A DNA stretch of 64,000 bases, taken from Arthrobacter sp. U41. Its GTDB lineage: Bacteria > Actinomycetota > Actinomycetes > Actinomycetales > Micrococcaceae. Below the pieces are notes generated by a model, which searched no databases, was not told where the DNA came from, and worked only from the letters and a program-made list of their open reading frames with translations. This document shows, piece by piece, positions 45,408-54,600 of the stretch (position 1 is the first letter of the stretch; each line of letters opens with the position of its first letter). The position numbers and the translations under genes are program-made. The DNA lies in assembly GCF_007679325.1 (NCBI RefSeq), contig NZ_VEGI01000001.1, forward strand, positions 186,001-250,000, read 5' to 3'.

Positions 45408-45454
45408 ACGACGACGGCGCCGCCCCGGAATGGGGGCGGCGCCGTCGTCGTTTT
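45408..45454. terminator. Bidirectional terminator between glgA and the ACOX-like gene
   Basis: ACGACGACGGCGCCGCCCC (45408-45426) pairs with GGGGCGGCGCCGTCGTCGT (45433-45451) and is followed by TTT. It separates two convergent genes. Confidence 0.92.
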
Positions 45455-45463
45455 CCGGCCGGG

Positions 45464-47647
45464 TCAGGCGCGGCGCTTGTCGATTCCCTGGGTCTTTTGC
45501 CCGCGGGTCTTTCGGGCCAGCAGGATTTTCTCGTCCACCGGAGCGTCGCCGCTGGCGCGCTGCCGGCGGAAGTACTCGCGTGCCTCGTCCTGGCGGACCT
45601 TTTCGGCGCCCGTGGCGATCTCGGCGCGGAGATGTTCAGGGCCGAAGCCGAAAGCGTCCACCAGGTCCAGGGCGTGCGGGCGGATCTTCACCAGCAGCCG
45701 GTTGATGTAATCGCCCACGGTCCGGGCGCGCTGCATCGAGAGCCGGCCGTTCATCAGGTACCAGGACAGGTTCTCCTCGATCAGGGACAGGCCGAACAGA
45801 TCGCGCAGCCAGGTCAGGACCTTTTTGGTTCCCGGGTCCGTGACCTTCCCCAGCGCTTCGGTGAAGGCTTCCCACTGCAGCAGTTCGGCGTGTGCCTGGG
45901 CGGCTTCGATGAGCTCGTTCTGGTGGCTGTTGAACAGCGCGGCGCCCTGCTGCTGCGGCAGCTTGCCGGCGCCCTTCAGGGCCGAGCCGACTTCGGCGAC
46001 CATGGTCTGGACCCGGTCGGTCAGCAGCGCGCGCTGGCTCGCTTCGTCCTTGAGCGCGATGGCCGCTCTCTGCACAGACCCGGTGTCCGCCATGAACTGT
46101 GCCACCCCGCGCAGGCCGGTCCGGTGGATGGCGGCGTCGGTGGCCTGGCCGACGACGTAGCGGGCCAGCACCCCGAAGTCCACACTGCGGAATTCCTTGG
46201 CGTAGTCGGCAAGCAGCCGCTTGGCAACAAGCTGCAGCAGGACGGTGTTGTCGCCCTCGAAGGTGGCATAGACGTCCAGGTCAGCACGGAGCGAGGCGAA
46301 GCGGTTCTCGATCAGGAAGCCGGCGCCGCCGCAGGCCTCGCGGCATTCCTGCAGGGTGTCGAGGGCATGCCAGGTGCTGAGCGGCTTGAGCGCTGCCGCG
46401 AGGGTTTCCAGGTCCTGGCGGTCCTCGTCCGTGTCGGTGCGGCCGGAGAAGACGTCGTCGAACTTCTGCAGGAGCTGTTCGCTGGCGAAGCCCGCGGCGT
46501 AGGTGGTGGCGAGGCGCGTGAACAGCCGGCGCTGGTGCCGCTGGTAGTCCAGCAGCACTTCCTCGTCGGTCTGGGAGGAGGCGTTGAACTGGCGGCGCTC
46601 CGTGGCGTACTGGATGGCAGTCTTCAAGGCGAGCTTTGACGCGGTGACGGCGGCGCCGTCGAGAGAGACGCGGCCCTGGACCAGGGTGCCGAGCATGGTG
46701 AAGAAGCGGCGGCCAGGGCTGGTGATGGGGGAGCTGTAGGTGCCGTCGGCGTCGACGTTGCCGTAGCGGTTCAGCAGGTTGGTGCGCGGGATCCGGACGT
46801 GCGTGAAGTGCAGCCGGCCGTTGTCGATGCCGTTGAGGCCGCCCTTGACGCCGTCGTCCTCGCCGCCGATTCCGGGCAGGAACTCCTTGGTTTCAGGGTC
46901 GCGGAGGTCCATGTAGAAGGCGTGGACGCCGTGGTTTACTCCCTGCGTCACCAGCTGGGCGAAGACCACCGCGGCGAGGCCGTCCATGGCGGCGTTGCCA
47001 ATGTAGTCCTTCCACGCGGCACGGAACGGCGTATGCACCACAAATTCCTCCGTGGCCGGATCGTACGTGGCGGTGGTGGCGATGCTGGCAACGTCCGAGC
47101 CGTGCCCGGTCTCCGTCATGGCAAAGCAGCCGGGAATGTCCAGGCTCATGATGCCGGGGAGCCATTTCTCGTGGTGTTCCGCGGAACCGAGGTGGTTCAC
47201 GGCGGAACCGAACAGGCCCCACTGGACGCCGGCCTTGATCTGGAGTGAGGGATCGGCGATGACGAGCTCCTGGAAGCCTGCCACGTTGCCGCCGTGCTCG
47301 TCGGCGCCCCCGACGGACACGGGGAAAGCACGGTGCACCGCGCCGTTTTCCACCAGGATCTTGAGCTGGCCGAAGACACGCCCGCGGTGCTCGGTGTGGG
47401 TCAGGCCCTCTGTTTTGTACAGCTCCGGCCGGCCTGCGAGGTTCCGGGCGGCACGGCGGGTCTCGGCCCACTTGCCCAGGAGCAGCTCGCCCAGGGCCGC
47501 GACGTCGACGACGGGGGCCGGCGCCCCGGAGGAGTTCCACGCGGCGGCCGGCGCTGACGTGTTGCGGACAGCGGCGTTGCGGGCTGTGTTGTTGGGGGCT
47601 GACTTGTTGGGGGCTGCGCCCGACGGGCGGTCTGCGAGTTCGGTCAT
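45464..47647 (-). CDS. Acyl-CoA dehydrogenase/oxidase family protein (ACOX-like)
   Basis: 727-residue FAD enzyme with an acyl-CoA oxidase-like layout: CFAMTETGHGSDVASIATTATYD (flavin contact), then a C-terminal half carrying the catalytic glutamate in ECREACGGAGF and DVYATFEGDNTVLLQ. It introduces the first double bond in beta-oxidation; oxidase or dehydrogenase cannot be told from sequence. The first ~50 residues are low-complexity Ala/Asn-rich. ATG 47647 overlaps the tetR stop (ATGA). In mycobacteria fadE5 occurs with fadA2, fabG4 and htdX, the set present here. Confidence 0.88.
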   Translation of the reverse strand: MTELADRPSGAAPNKSAPNNTARNAAVRNTSAPAAAWNSSGAPAPVVDVAALGELLLGKWAETRRAARNLAGRPELYKTEGLTHTEHRGRVFGQLKILVENGAVHRAFPVSVGGADEHGGNVAGFQELVIADPSLQIKAGVQWGLFGSAVNHLGSAEHHEKWLPGIMSLDIPGCFAMTETGHGSDVASIATTATYDPATEEFVVHTPFRAAWKDYIGNAAMDGLAAVVFAQLVTQGVNHGVHAFYMDLRDPETKEFLPGIGGEDDGVKGGLNGIDNGRLHFTHVRIPRTNLLNRYGNVDADGTYSSPITSPGRRFFTMLGTLVQGRVSLDGAAVTASKLALKTAIQYATERRQFNASSQTDEEVLLDYQRHQRRLFTRLATTYAAGFASEQLLQKFDDVFSGRTDTDEDRQDLETLAAALKPLSTWHALDTLQECREACGGAGFLIENRFASLRADLDVYATFEGDNTVLLQLVAKRLLADYAKEFRSVDFGVLARYVVGQATDAAIHRTGLRGVAQFMADTGSVQRAAIALKDEASQRALLTDRVQTMVAEVGSALKGAGKLPQQQGAALFNSHQNELIEAAQAHAELLQWEAFTEALGKVTDPGTKKVLTWLRDLFGLSLIEENLSWYLMNGRLSMQRARTVGDYINRLLVKIRPHALDLVDAFGFGPEHLRAEIATGAEKVRQDEAREYFRRQRASGDAPVDEKILLARKTRGQKTQGIDKRRA

Positions 47648-48417
47648 GTCGATTCCTTCTTTGGTTCTGACAAGGGCGGTGCTGAAGTTGGCGCTGGCGG
47701 GCTCGGGGCGGCTGCGCGCAGCTCTGGGGCAAGGCCGAGGCACAGCCAGTCGGTAATCTGGCGTGCCATCGCTTCCTGGCCGGGTTTGGACGGGGACTCC
47801 GGGCTGGCGAGCCATTGTTCGCCGGCGTTCCGGACCAGGCCGATCGCCGCGTTCGGCCAGTAGCCGATCACGGCCTCCCGCCCCGCCGAGTCGCCCAGGT
47901 GGTCGCGCATGGGGCGGGCGATCATATCGCTGATCGCCGCGAAGAAGTGGCCCAGAGCGCCGGCGGTGGCGATGGTGCCGTTGGTGGCTCCGGTGTCGCC
48001 TGGGGTGTAACGCGTCACGAAGGCGTACACGTTCGGGCTGGTCTCAGCCATCTGAAGGTACGCGGAGACCATCGCGAACAGTCCCTCGCGGGGAGTCTGC
48101 GCGCTCTGCGCGGCCTCCTGTATCCGGCGCTGCATCTGGCTCAGCACCACTTCACCCACGGCCTGCTGCAGCCCGGCCTTGTCCCCGAAGTACCGGTAGA
48201 ACACGGATTTGGAGGTGCTCGCCGCGGCGGCGATGTCCTCCATGGACGCATCGCTGCCGAGCGCGTGCACGGCCCTGCGGGCTGACTTGATGAGCTCCCG
48301 GCGGCGCTCTTCGCGGTGCGACTGCCAGCGCGAGGCTCGGCCGTCCACACTGCCACCGCCGGCAGCGGGGGAGCCGGCGGCGCTTCCGCCTGGAAGGTCT
48401 GACTGGGGGATGTTCAC
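47644..48417 (-). CDS. TetR-family regulator of the fatty-acid locus
   Basis: 257-residue TetR protein. The N-terminal helix-turn-helix reads ELIKSARRAVHALGSDASMEDIAAAASTSKSVFYRYFGDKAGLQQAV (~42-90); the C-terminal ligand domain is variable, with a Pro-rich tail. GTG 48417 lies against a perfect inverted repeat (48419-48447), its probable operator, in the 62-bp region shared with the divergent thiolase gene. It would thus repress both itself with the ACOX-like gene and the thiolase operon, with an acyl-CoA as likely effector. Confidence 0.88.
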   Translation of the reverse strand: MNIPQSDLPGGSAAGSPAAGGGSVDGRASRWQSHREERRRELIKSARRAVHALGSDASMEDIAAAASTSKSVFYRYFGDKAGLQQAVGEVVLSQMQRRIQEAAQSAQTPREGLFAMVSAYLQMAETSPNVYAFVTRYTPGDTGATNGTIATAGALGHFFAAISDMIARPMRDHLGDSAGREAVIGYWPNAAIGLVRNAGEQWLASPESPSKPGQEAMARQITDWLCLGLAPELRAAAPSPPAPTSAPPLSEPKKEST

Positions 48418-48418
48418 G

Positions 48419-48447
48419 ATACCCAGCGTATCAGGTACGCTGGGTAT
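48419..48447. promoter_or_regulatory. Perfect 12-bp inverted repeat, probable TetR operator
   Basis: ATACCCAGCGTA (48419-48430) and TACGCTGGGTAT (48436-48447) around a TCAGG spacer. It lies 2 bp upstream of the tetR GTG and 33 bp before the thiolase ATG, and covers nearly the whole divergent promoter region. Confidence 0.85.
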
Positions 48448-48479
48448 CGGTAACCCGCTTTGATCAAAGGAGACAGCCC

Positions 48480-49928
48480 ATGTCCGTCAACGGACAGTCC
48501 GCACCCGGACCAAAGGAACCGACCCGCGCAGCGACGCCCCCGGCAGCCAAAGGCACTGGCACACCGGCGGCAGGATCGGGCACGGACCTTGCAGCCGGCG
48601 CAGCAGCCGGACCCGCCGCTTCCCAGCTCCCGCAGGTTCGCAGAGCGGTCATCGTGGGCGGCAACCGCATTCCCTTTGCCCGGACCGGGGGCGCCTACAC
48701 CAAGTCCTCCAACCAGGACATGCTGACAGCAGCCCTGGACGGACTCATCGCCCGTTTCGGGCTGCAGGATGAGCGCATCGGGGAAGTTGCCGCCGGCGCC
48801 GTGCTCAAACACTCCCGTGACTTCAACCTGACGCGTGAAGCCGTGCTCGGCTCCGCACTCTCCGCGGAGACGCCCGCCTACGATCTGCAGCAGGCCTGCG
48901 CCACCGGGCTGGAGACAGTCCTCGGCCTCGCCAACAAAATCAAGCTCGGCCAGATCGACTCAGCCATCGCCGGCGGCGTGGACTCCGCCTCCGATGCTCC
49001 CATCGCTGTGAGCGAGGGCCTGCGCGAAGTGCTCCTTGACCTCAACCGTGCCAAGACACTGCCGCAGCGTCTCCAGGTCCTCAGCCGGCTCCGGCCCAAG
49101 GACCTCACGCCGGATGCCCCCAACACCGGCGAACCGCGCACCGGGCTCTCCATGGGAGAGCACCAGGCCCTCACCACGGCGCAGTGGAAGATCACCCGGG
49201 AGGCCCAGGATGAGCTGGCCTTCAACAGCCACCGCAACCTCGCCGCCGCCTACGACGCCGGCTTCTTCGATGACCTGCTCACCCCTTACCGCGGCCTGAC
49301 CCGGGACTCCAACCTGCGCGCCGACACCAGCCTCGAAAAGCTGGCCACCCTGAAGCCCGTTTTTGGCAAGAGCCTGGGTTCCGCGGCCACCATGACGGCG
49401 GGCAACTCCACCCCGCTGACTGACGGCGCGTCCACCGTGCTGCTCGCCTCGGAGGAGTGGGCCGACGCCCACGACCTGCCGAAGCTGGCCACGGTGGTGG
49501 ACGGCGAGGCGGCAGCCGTCGACTTTGTCCACGGCAAGGACGGCCTCCTGATGGCACCCGCCTTCGCCGTGCCGCGCCTGCTGGCCCGCAACGGACTCAG
49601 CCTCGAGGACATCGACTTCTTCGAAATCCACGAGGCATTCGCCGGCACCGTGCTCAGCACCCTGGCAGCGTGGGAGGACGAGGAATTCGGCCGCACCAGG
49701 CTGGGGCTGGACGGGGCCTTCGGCAGCATCGACCGCACCAGGCTCAACGTCCACGGGTCCTCCCTCGCGGCGGGCCACCCCTTCGCGGCCACCGGCGGGC
49801 GGATCGTCGCTTCGCTGGCGAAGATGCTCCACGCCAAGGACCGCGTGGACGGCCGTCCGGCCCGCGGCCTCATCTCCATCTGCGCCGCCGGCGGCCAGGG
49901 CGTCGTCGCCATTCTTGAAGCACACTAG
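48480..49928 (+). CDS. Acetyl-CoA C-acyltransferase (FadA2/FadI-like thiolase)
   Basis: 482-residue thiolase for the last step of beta-oxidation. All catalytic elements are present: Cys in LQQACATGLE, HEAFA, GHPFAATGGRI and the second Cys in ISICAAGGQG. The first ~50 residues are an Ala/Pro/Gly-rich linker before the thiolase core at RRAVIVGGNRIPFARTGGAY. It starts an operon with the reductase and MaoC genes, and its position next to the shared operator indicates control by the TetR protein. Longer than the YhfS-like thiolase at 10976-12163. Confidence 0.92.
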   Translation: MSVNGQSAPGPKEPTRAATPPAAKGTGTPAAGSGTDLAAGAAAGPAASQLPQVRRAVIVGGNRIPFARTGGAYTKSSNQDMLTAALDGLIARFGLQDERIGEVAAGAVLKHSRDFNLTREAVLGSALSAETPAYDLQQACATGLETVLGLANKIKLGQIDSAIAGGVDSASDAPIAVSEGLREVLLDLNRAKTLPQRLQVLSRLRPKDLTPDAPNTGEPRTGLSMGEHQALTTAQWKITREAQDELAFNSHRNLAAAYDAGFFDDLLTPYRGLTRDSNLRADTSLEKLATLKPVFGKSLGSAATMTAGNSTPLTDGASTVLLASEEWADAHDLPKLATVVDGEAAAVDFVHGKDGLLMAPAFAVPRLLARNGLSLEDIDFFEIHEAFAGTVLSTLAAWEDEEFGRTRLGLDGAFGSIDRTRLNVHGSSLAAGHPFAATGGRIVASLAKMLHAKDRVDGRPARGLISICAAGGQGVVAILEAH

Positions 49929-49937
49929 GGGGATCCG

Positions 49938-51278
49938 ATGACCGACAAATACACCCAATTCGTGAGCCGCGCCCCGGGCCGGGACATTGCCCGGAAACTC
50001 GGACTGCCCCAGCCCGTGGTGTTGAGGCGCCACAAGCCGGGCCAGCCGCTCATCACCGAGCCCGTTCTGGTCCAGGGGACCGGCACGGGAGCCGACGAGC
50101 TGGCCGCCACCCTGCTGGCCTGGGATCTCGATGTGCGCCGGCATGCCGTGCCCAAAGAGAAGCTCGGCGCCATCATCCTTGTGCTCGACGAACTGGCCCG
50201 CCCCGAGGACCTGGCCCGGCCCGTGCTCACCGCGGCCACGTCCCTCCGCGACCTGGCACCCAATGCCCGCGTCATCACCGTCTCGCGTGCCGCATCCGAC
50301 TCTGCAGATCCAGCCGCTGCCGCGGCACGTCAGGGAGTGGACGGGCTCGTCCGCTCGCTGGCCAAGGAACTCCGCGCCGGTGCCACCGCCAACGGCATCC
50401 TGCTCGCAGGCGGGGCCGGCACCACCAGCCCCAGTACCCTCGGGGCCCTCCGGTTCTTCCTGTCCGGCCGTTCCGCGTTCGTCGACGGCCAGTTCCTCAC
50501 CGTCAGCTCCGCGGAAGGACAGCTGCCGGCCGACGCCGAGAAGCCGCTGGCGGGCAAGGTCGCCGTCGTGACCGGGGCCGCGCGGGGAATCGGCGCCGCG
50601 ATTGCGCGCACCCTGCGCCGCGACGGCGCCACGGTGGTCGTCGTCGATATCCCGGCGGCAGGGGACCACCTCGCCGCGGTGGCCAACGAGGTGCACGGCA
50701 CCGCCCTGCAACTGGACATCACCCGGGAGGACGCCGGAGAGCGGATCATCGAGCACGCTGTGGAACGCCACGGACGCCTGGACATTGTGATCCACAACGC
50801 CGGCATTACCCGGGACAAGCTGCTGGCCAATATGGACCAGAGCCGCTGGGACTCCGTGATCGCGGTCAACATCGCCGCGCAGCTGCGGATCAACGAGGCG
50901 CTGCTGGCCTCGGAGCATTTCCGGAACTCACCGCGGATCGTCTCCGTGGCCTCCACCAGCGGAATTGCCGGCAACCGCGGCCAGACCAACTATGCCGCCT
51001 CCAAGGGCGGTGTGATGGGTATGGTCCGGGCCACGGCTCCACTGCTCGGGGTGCACGGCGGTTCCATCAACGCCGTCGCCCCGGGCTTCATCGAGACCGA
51101 GATGACCGCGAAGATCCCCTTCGCCACCCGCGAGATCGCCCGCAGGCTCAACAGCCTGCAGCAGGGCGGCAAGCCGGGCGATGTGGCTGAAGCCATCGTG
51201 TTCCTGGCCAGTGACGCTGCCGGCGGCGTCTCCGGCGAGGTCCTGCGCGTCTGCGGCCAGAACCTGGTGGGAGCATGA
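49938..51278 (+). CDS. FabG4-like 3-oxoacyl reductase with N-terminal extra domain
   Basis: 446-residue two-domain SDR. The N-terminal ~205 residues form a degenerate Rossmann domain without catalytic residues; the C-terminal half has TGAARGIG, NAGITRDKLLANMD, the Ser in VASTSGIAGNRGQ and Tyr-x3-Lys in NYAASKGG. This matches the high-molecular-weight FabG4 of mycobacteria (Rv0242c). It reduces 3-oxoacyl-CoA or -ACP. Starts 9 nt after the thiolase stop; its stop overlaps the MaoC ATG. Confidence 0.92.
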   Translation: MTDKYTQFVSRAPGRDIARKLGLPQPVVLRRHKPGQPLITEPVLVQGTGTGADELAATLLAWDLDVRRHAVPKEKLGAIILVLDELARPEDLARPVLTAATSLRDLAPNARVITVSRAASDSADPAAAAARQGVDGLVRSLAKELRAGATANGILLAGGAGTTSPSTLGALRFFLSGRSAFVDGQFLTVSSAEGQLPADAEKPLAGKVAVVTGAARGIGAAIARTLRRDGATVVVVDIPAAGDHLAAVANEVHGTALQLDITREDAGERIIEHAVERHGRLDIVIHNAGITRDKLLANMDQSRWDSVIAVNIAAQLRINEALLASEHFRNSPRIVSVASTSGIAGNRGQTNYAASKGGVMGMVRATAPLLGVHGGSINAVAPGFIETEMTAKIPFATREIARRLNSLQQGGKPGDVAEAIVFLASDAAGGVSGEVLRVCGQNLVGA

Positions 51279-52186
51279 GCCCATCCGGGCCCGTCATCCT
51301 CGGTGAGATGCCGTCGCTGTCGAAGCTGTACGTGAACGCGGCCGCCACCGCCGCCCGCCGCCGGGTGTTGGGCACCCATGCGGGGAACGGGCTTCCGGAG
51401 GCACGGCACGAGGTCCGCGGGGTGAAGGCGGCGGTGGAGAACCTCACCGCTTACCAGCACCTGATCGGGGAGACGGCCAGCGATGTGCTGCCGGCCGGCT
51501 TCATCCACGCGCTGGCGTTCCCGCTGGCCATGAGTGTGATGAACCGGGATGACTTCCCGCTGCCGCTGCTGGGGATGATCCACCTGCAAAACCACGTGGT
51601 GCAGTCCGCGCCGCTGCGGTTTACGCAGGCCCTGGACGTCCGGGCGTGGACGGAGAACCTGCGGGGCCACCGGTCCGGCACCCAGCTTGATGTCGTCACC
51701 GAGGTGGGTTGTACGGGGGAGGACGCCGTGAGCTGGCGCGGTGTTTCGACTTACCTGGCGAAGGGCGTTTTCCTGCCCGGCCTCGACAAGACCACGGCTG
51801 CTTCGGCGGCGGCGGACTTTTCGGCGCCGGATCCCACTGCGTTGTGGCAGCTGGGCGTCGATACCGGGCGGGCCTACGCCGCCGTGTCCGGCGATTTCAA
51901 CCCGATCCACCTGAGTGTCCTTTCGGCCAAGGCGCTGGGCATGCGGCGGTCCATTGCGCACGGCATGTATCTCGCGTCGAGGGCGCTGGCGGACGTGGGC
52001 GCCGTGAAGGGTGAAGCTTTCAGCTGGGACGTGGCCTTCGAGGCGCCGGTGTTCCTGCCGGCCCGGGTGGCACTGGACATCAGTTCCGTCCAGGACACCG
52101 CGGGGGCGTGGCAGCGCTCGGGCTATGTCGCCTGGAACGCGCGTTCCGGACGCCGGCATTTCAGCGGATCGGTTGCCGCGCTCTAG
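51275..52186 (+). CDS. MaoC-like (R)-specific enoyl-CoA hydratase (HtdX-like)
   Basis: 303-residue double-hotdog hydratase. The hydratase-2 motif lies in the C-terminal half: YAAVSGDFNPIHLSVLSAKALGMRRSIAHGMYLASRAL, with the catalytic Asp and His. The N-terminal hotdog (~1-150) lacks it, as in mycobacterial HtdX (Rv0241c). With the reductase it interconverts 3-hydroxyacyl and enoyl thioesters. ATG 51275 overlaps the reductase stop (ATGA); the operon ends at a hairpin at 52239-52282. Confidence 0.92.
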   Translation: MSPSGPVILGEMPSLSKLYVNAAATAARRRVLGTHAGNGLPEARHEVRGVKAAVENLTAYQHLIGETASDVLPAGFIHALAFPLAMSVMNRDDFPLPLLGMIHLQNHVVQSAPLRFTQALDVRAWTENLRGHRSGTQLDVVTEVGCTGEDAVSWRGVSTYLAKGVFLPGLDKTTAASAAADFSAPDPTALWQLGVDTGRAYAAVSGDFNPIHLSVLSAKALGMRRSIAHGMYLASRALADVGAVKGEAFSWDVAFEAPVFLPARVALDISSVQDTAGAWQRSGYVAWNARSGRRHFSGSVAAL

Positions 52187-52238
52187 CCGCGACGGCAGAC
52201 AGAGGGACAGCCGGCAGAAGGACGGCAGACACAAGGCC

Positions 52239-52282
52239 GACGGCGGCGCCCTCCCCGGAAGGGGAAGGCGCCGCCGTCGTTG
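52239..52282. terminator. Bidirectional terminator after the thiolase-FabG4-MaoC operon
   Basis: GACGGCGGCGCC (52239-52250) and GGCGCCGCCGTC (52267-52278) pair perfectly, with an inner CTCCCC/GGGGA extension and TT after. It separates the operon from the convergent FUSC gene. Confidence 0.88.
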
Positions 52283-52288
52283 TCCCGT

Positions 52289-53458
52289 CTATTCGGCTAT
52301 TGATTGTTCGTCGCCGGAACCGCGCTGGTCCCTGTCTGCTGACTCCTTCACCACACGCAGCATCCGGTGCAGGCTCAGCAGGATCGATTCGACGGCGCTG
52401 GGAGCACCCGTGGCCGTTTCCTCGCTGCCGACCCTTGCCGTCAGGGCCTTGACGATGTCGTCGGCCTCTGCGCTCAGCTCCGCCCGCCGCTCCGGGCTTT
52501 CCTCCTCCTCGACCGCCCGGAGGACGTCGCCGACGGCCGCCATGGCGTCGGCGAGCGGCGCGGCGTATTCGTCCGGCACCACAAAGGGGGTGTCCTTGGC
52601 CCAGATGACGTCCGAGAGCACCTGGGTCACGTCCTGGACGTGGAAGGTCACCCGTTCCAGGTCCCGCAGGTTGCGGTAGTCCTGGTCGATGTCGCGGGGA
52701 TGGAGCCGGCGCCGGGGGTTCGCCCGCCGGCTGGCGTCCGCTTTCTCCACCGCCAGGCGGACGGACCGTGCGGACGCTTCAAGCGCGTCGGAGCGTTTTG
52801 ACCAGTCTTCGTGCTCCGGGGGCCAGCTCTCCTTCAGCGCCTTGGCCATGTCCCAGAGCTGCTGGGCGAGCGCCAGGCGCAGTTCGGCGATGCTGAGTTC
52901 GGCGGCGCGGAAGTGCAGCGGCGGGAACACCAGCAGGTTCACCAGGATGCCCACCGTGACCCCGGCCCCCATCTGGAGGAGGTAGCCGAAGGAGAACTGG
53001 TCCGGATCGTGGCCGCCGACCAGCAGCACCAGGAGCGCCGCCGTCGGGATCCAGTCCCGGCCCGCGCCGATCTTCGGGAGTCCGGCGAGGATGACGCCGA
53101 AAGCCATCACCACACCGACCGTCAGCGGCGTGGGACTGCCAAGGATGAACAGCACAAAGGCCAGGCCGACGCCGATTGCCAGGCCCGCGAGAGTCTGGAT
53201 CCCCTGTTTCATGGAGCCGGCGACGTTCTCGTACATCGCCACCAGGGCGCCCAGCGGAGCGTAGTAGGGGTAGTCGGCCGCGGAGCCCGGCATAAACGGG
53301 GCGATGGCGAAGGCGATGCCCGCGGCTAGTCCCGCTTTGAAGGCCAGCTGCAGCCGGGGCCACAGCAGTGCCGAACGTACGTTGCCGGACGCGATCCGCC
53401 AGAGCCGCCGGGGCAGGGAGGGGCCGCCGGTGCGGGCGGCCTCGTCTGTAGTTGTCAC
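52289..53458 (-). CDS. FUSC-family (aromatic acid exporter-like) membrane protein
   Basis: 389-residue protein with about six helices in the first half (~30-190: AGLAAGIAFAIAPFMPG, YYAPLGALVAMYENVAGSMKQGIQTLAGLAIG, LVLLVGGHDPDQFSFGYLLQMGAGVTVGILVNLLVFPP) and a long soluble helical C-terminal half. This is the FUSC/ArAE exporter pattern. GTG 53458 with AGGGTGA upstream; the longer frame to 53782 is not conserved. Substrate unknown. Confidence 0.85.
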   Translation of the reverse strand: MTTTDEAARTGGPSLPRRLWRIASGNVRSALLWPRLQLAFKAGLAAGIAFAIAPFMPGSAADYPYYAPLGALVAMYENVAGSMKQGIQTLAGLAIGVGLAFVLFILGSPTPLTVGVVMAFGVILAGLPKIGAGRDWIPTAALLVLLVGGHDPDQFSFGYLLQMGAGVTVGILVNLLVFPPLHFRAAELSIAELRLALAQQLWDMAKALKESWPPEHEDWSKRSDALEASARSVRLAVEKADASRRANPRRRLHPRDIDQDYRNLRDLERVTFHVQDVTQVLSDVIWAKDTPFVVPDEYAAPLADAMAAVGDVLRAVEEEESPERRAELSAEADDIVKALTARVGSEETATGAPSAVESILLSLHRMLRVVKESADRDQRGSGDEQSIAE

Positions 53459-53526
53459 CCGGTTCACCCTAGGGCGGGGATATTGCTGCGACAACTGGAC
53501 GAACCCGTCCGGGGCCCTCCTGCGGC

Positions 53527-54591
53527 TTAGCCCGCGCCGTGTCCGGGGGCCAATTCTTCCCCGGCCCGGACCGGGCCGGGCGGTGTTCCGTCGCCGAAGG
53601 GACGCCCGCCGAGGGCTTCGCGGCCGTGGCCGGTCAGCCAGCCGCCGAGCTCCGGCCCCGCGGGAACGATCCCGGTGGGGTTGATGTCCTCGTGGACGAT
53701 GTAATAGTGCTGCTTGATCTGGACGAAGTCGGTGGTGTCGCCGAATCCGGGGGTCTGGAACAGGTCGCGGGCGTAGGCCCACAGCGCCGGCATCTCACTG
53801 AGCTTCTGCCGGTTGCACTTGAAGTGCCCGTGGTACACGGCGTCGAACCGGGCCAGCGTGGTGAAAAGGCGGACGTCGGCTTCGGTGATCGTCTCGCCCA
53901 CGAGGTAGCGCTGGCCCGTGAGGCGCTCCTCCAGCCAGTCCAGGGCGGTCCAGAGCCGGTTGTAGGCTGCGTCGTACGCTTCCTGCGAACCGGCGAAGCC
54001 GCAGCGGTACACGCCGTTGTTCACTTCCGTGAAGACCCTCTTGTTGACCGCGTCGATCTCCCCGCGCAGCGCCTCCGGGTACAGGTCCGGCGCGCCCGGC
54101 CGGTGGTACCCGGTCCACTCGGTGGAGAAGTCCAGCGTGATTTGCGGGAAGTTGTTGGTCACCACCTGGCCGCTGCCGACGTCGACAATGGCCGGGACGG
54201 TGATGCCGCGGGGATAGTCCGGGAACCGGCGGAAATACGCCTCCTGGATCCGTTCGATACCGAGCACCGGATCCCTGCCGTCAGGATCCAGGTCAAAGGT
54301 CCATGAGCGCGCATCGTGCGTGGGGCCGGGCTGGCCGAGGGAAATGGCGTCCTCGAGGCCCAGCAGCCGCCGCACGATCACGGTCCTGTTGGCCCACGGG
54401 CAGGCGCGGGCCGCGATCAGCCGGTACCGCCCCGGCTCCACCGGCCAGCCGGGCTCACCGTTCGGGCCCGGGGTGCCGTCGCGGGTGATCCGGTCCTCGA
54501 TGTAGTTGGTGTCCCGGGTAAACTCCTCGCCGCCGGTGACATAGGCGCCCTTGGTGCTGAATCCCGGATCGTCGGTGTGTGTTTGGCTCAT
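53527..54591 (-). CDS. Glutathione S-transferase xi-class / glutathionyl-hydroquinone reductase-like protein
   Basis: 354-residue thiol transferase with the YqjG/ECM4 layout: the catalytic Cys in RACPWANRTVIVRRLLGLE (residue ~64), VPAIVDVGSGQVVTNNFPQI, a GST C-terminal helical domain (DWLEERLTGQRYLVGETITEADVRLFTTLARFD) and CNRQKLSEMPALWAYARDLFQTPGF. Actinobacteria use mycothiol rather than glutathione, so the thiol partner is uncertain. The last ~45 residues (Gly/Pro-rich) are extra. Third gene of the DksA-M50-GST cluster. Confidence 0.88.
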   Translation of the reverse strand: MSQTHTDDPGFSTKGAYVTGGEEFTRDTNYIEDRITRDGTPGPNGEPGWPVEPGRYRLIAARACPWANRTVIVRRLLGLEDAISLGQPGPTHDARSWTFDLDPDGRDPVLGIERIQEAYFRRFPDYPRGITVPAIVDVGSGQVVTNNFPQITLDFSTEWTGYHRPGAPDLYPEALRGEIDAVNKRVFTEVNNGVYRCGFAGSQEAYDAAYNRLWTALDWLEERLTGQRYLVGETITEADVRLFTTLARFDAVYHGHFKCNRQKLSEMPALWAYARDLFQTPGFGDTTDFVQIKQHYYIVHEDINPTGIVPAGPELGGWLTGHGREALGGRPFGDGTPPGPVRAGEELAPGHGAG

Positions 54592-54600
54592 GGTCCCAGC

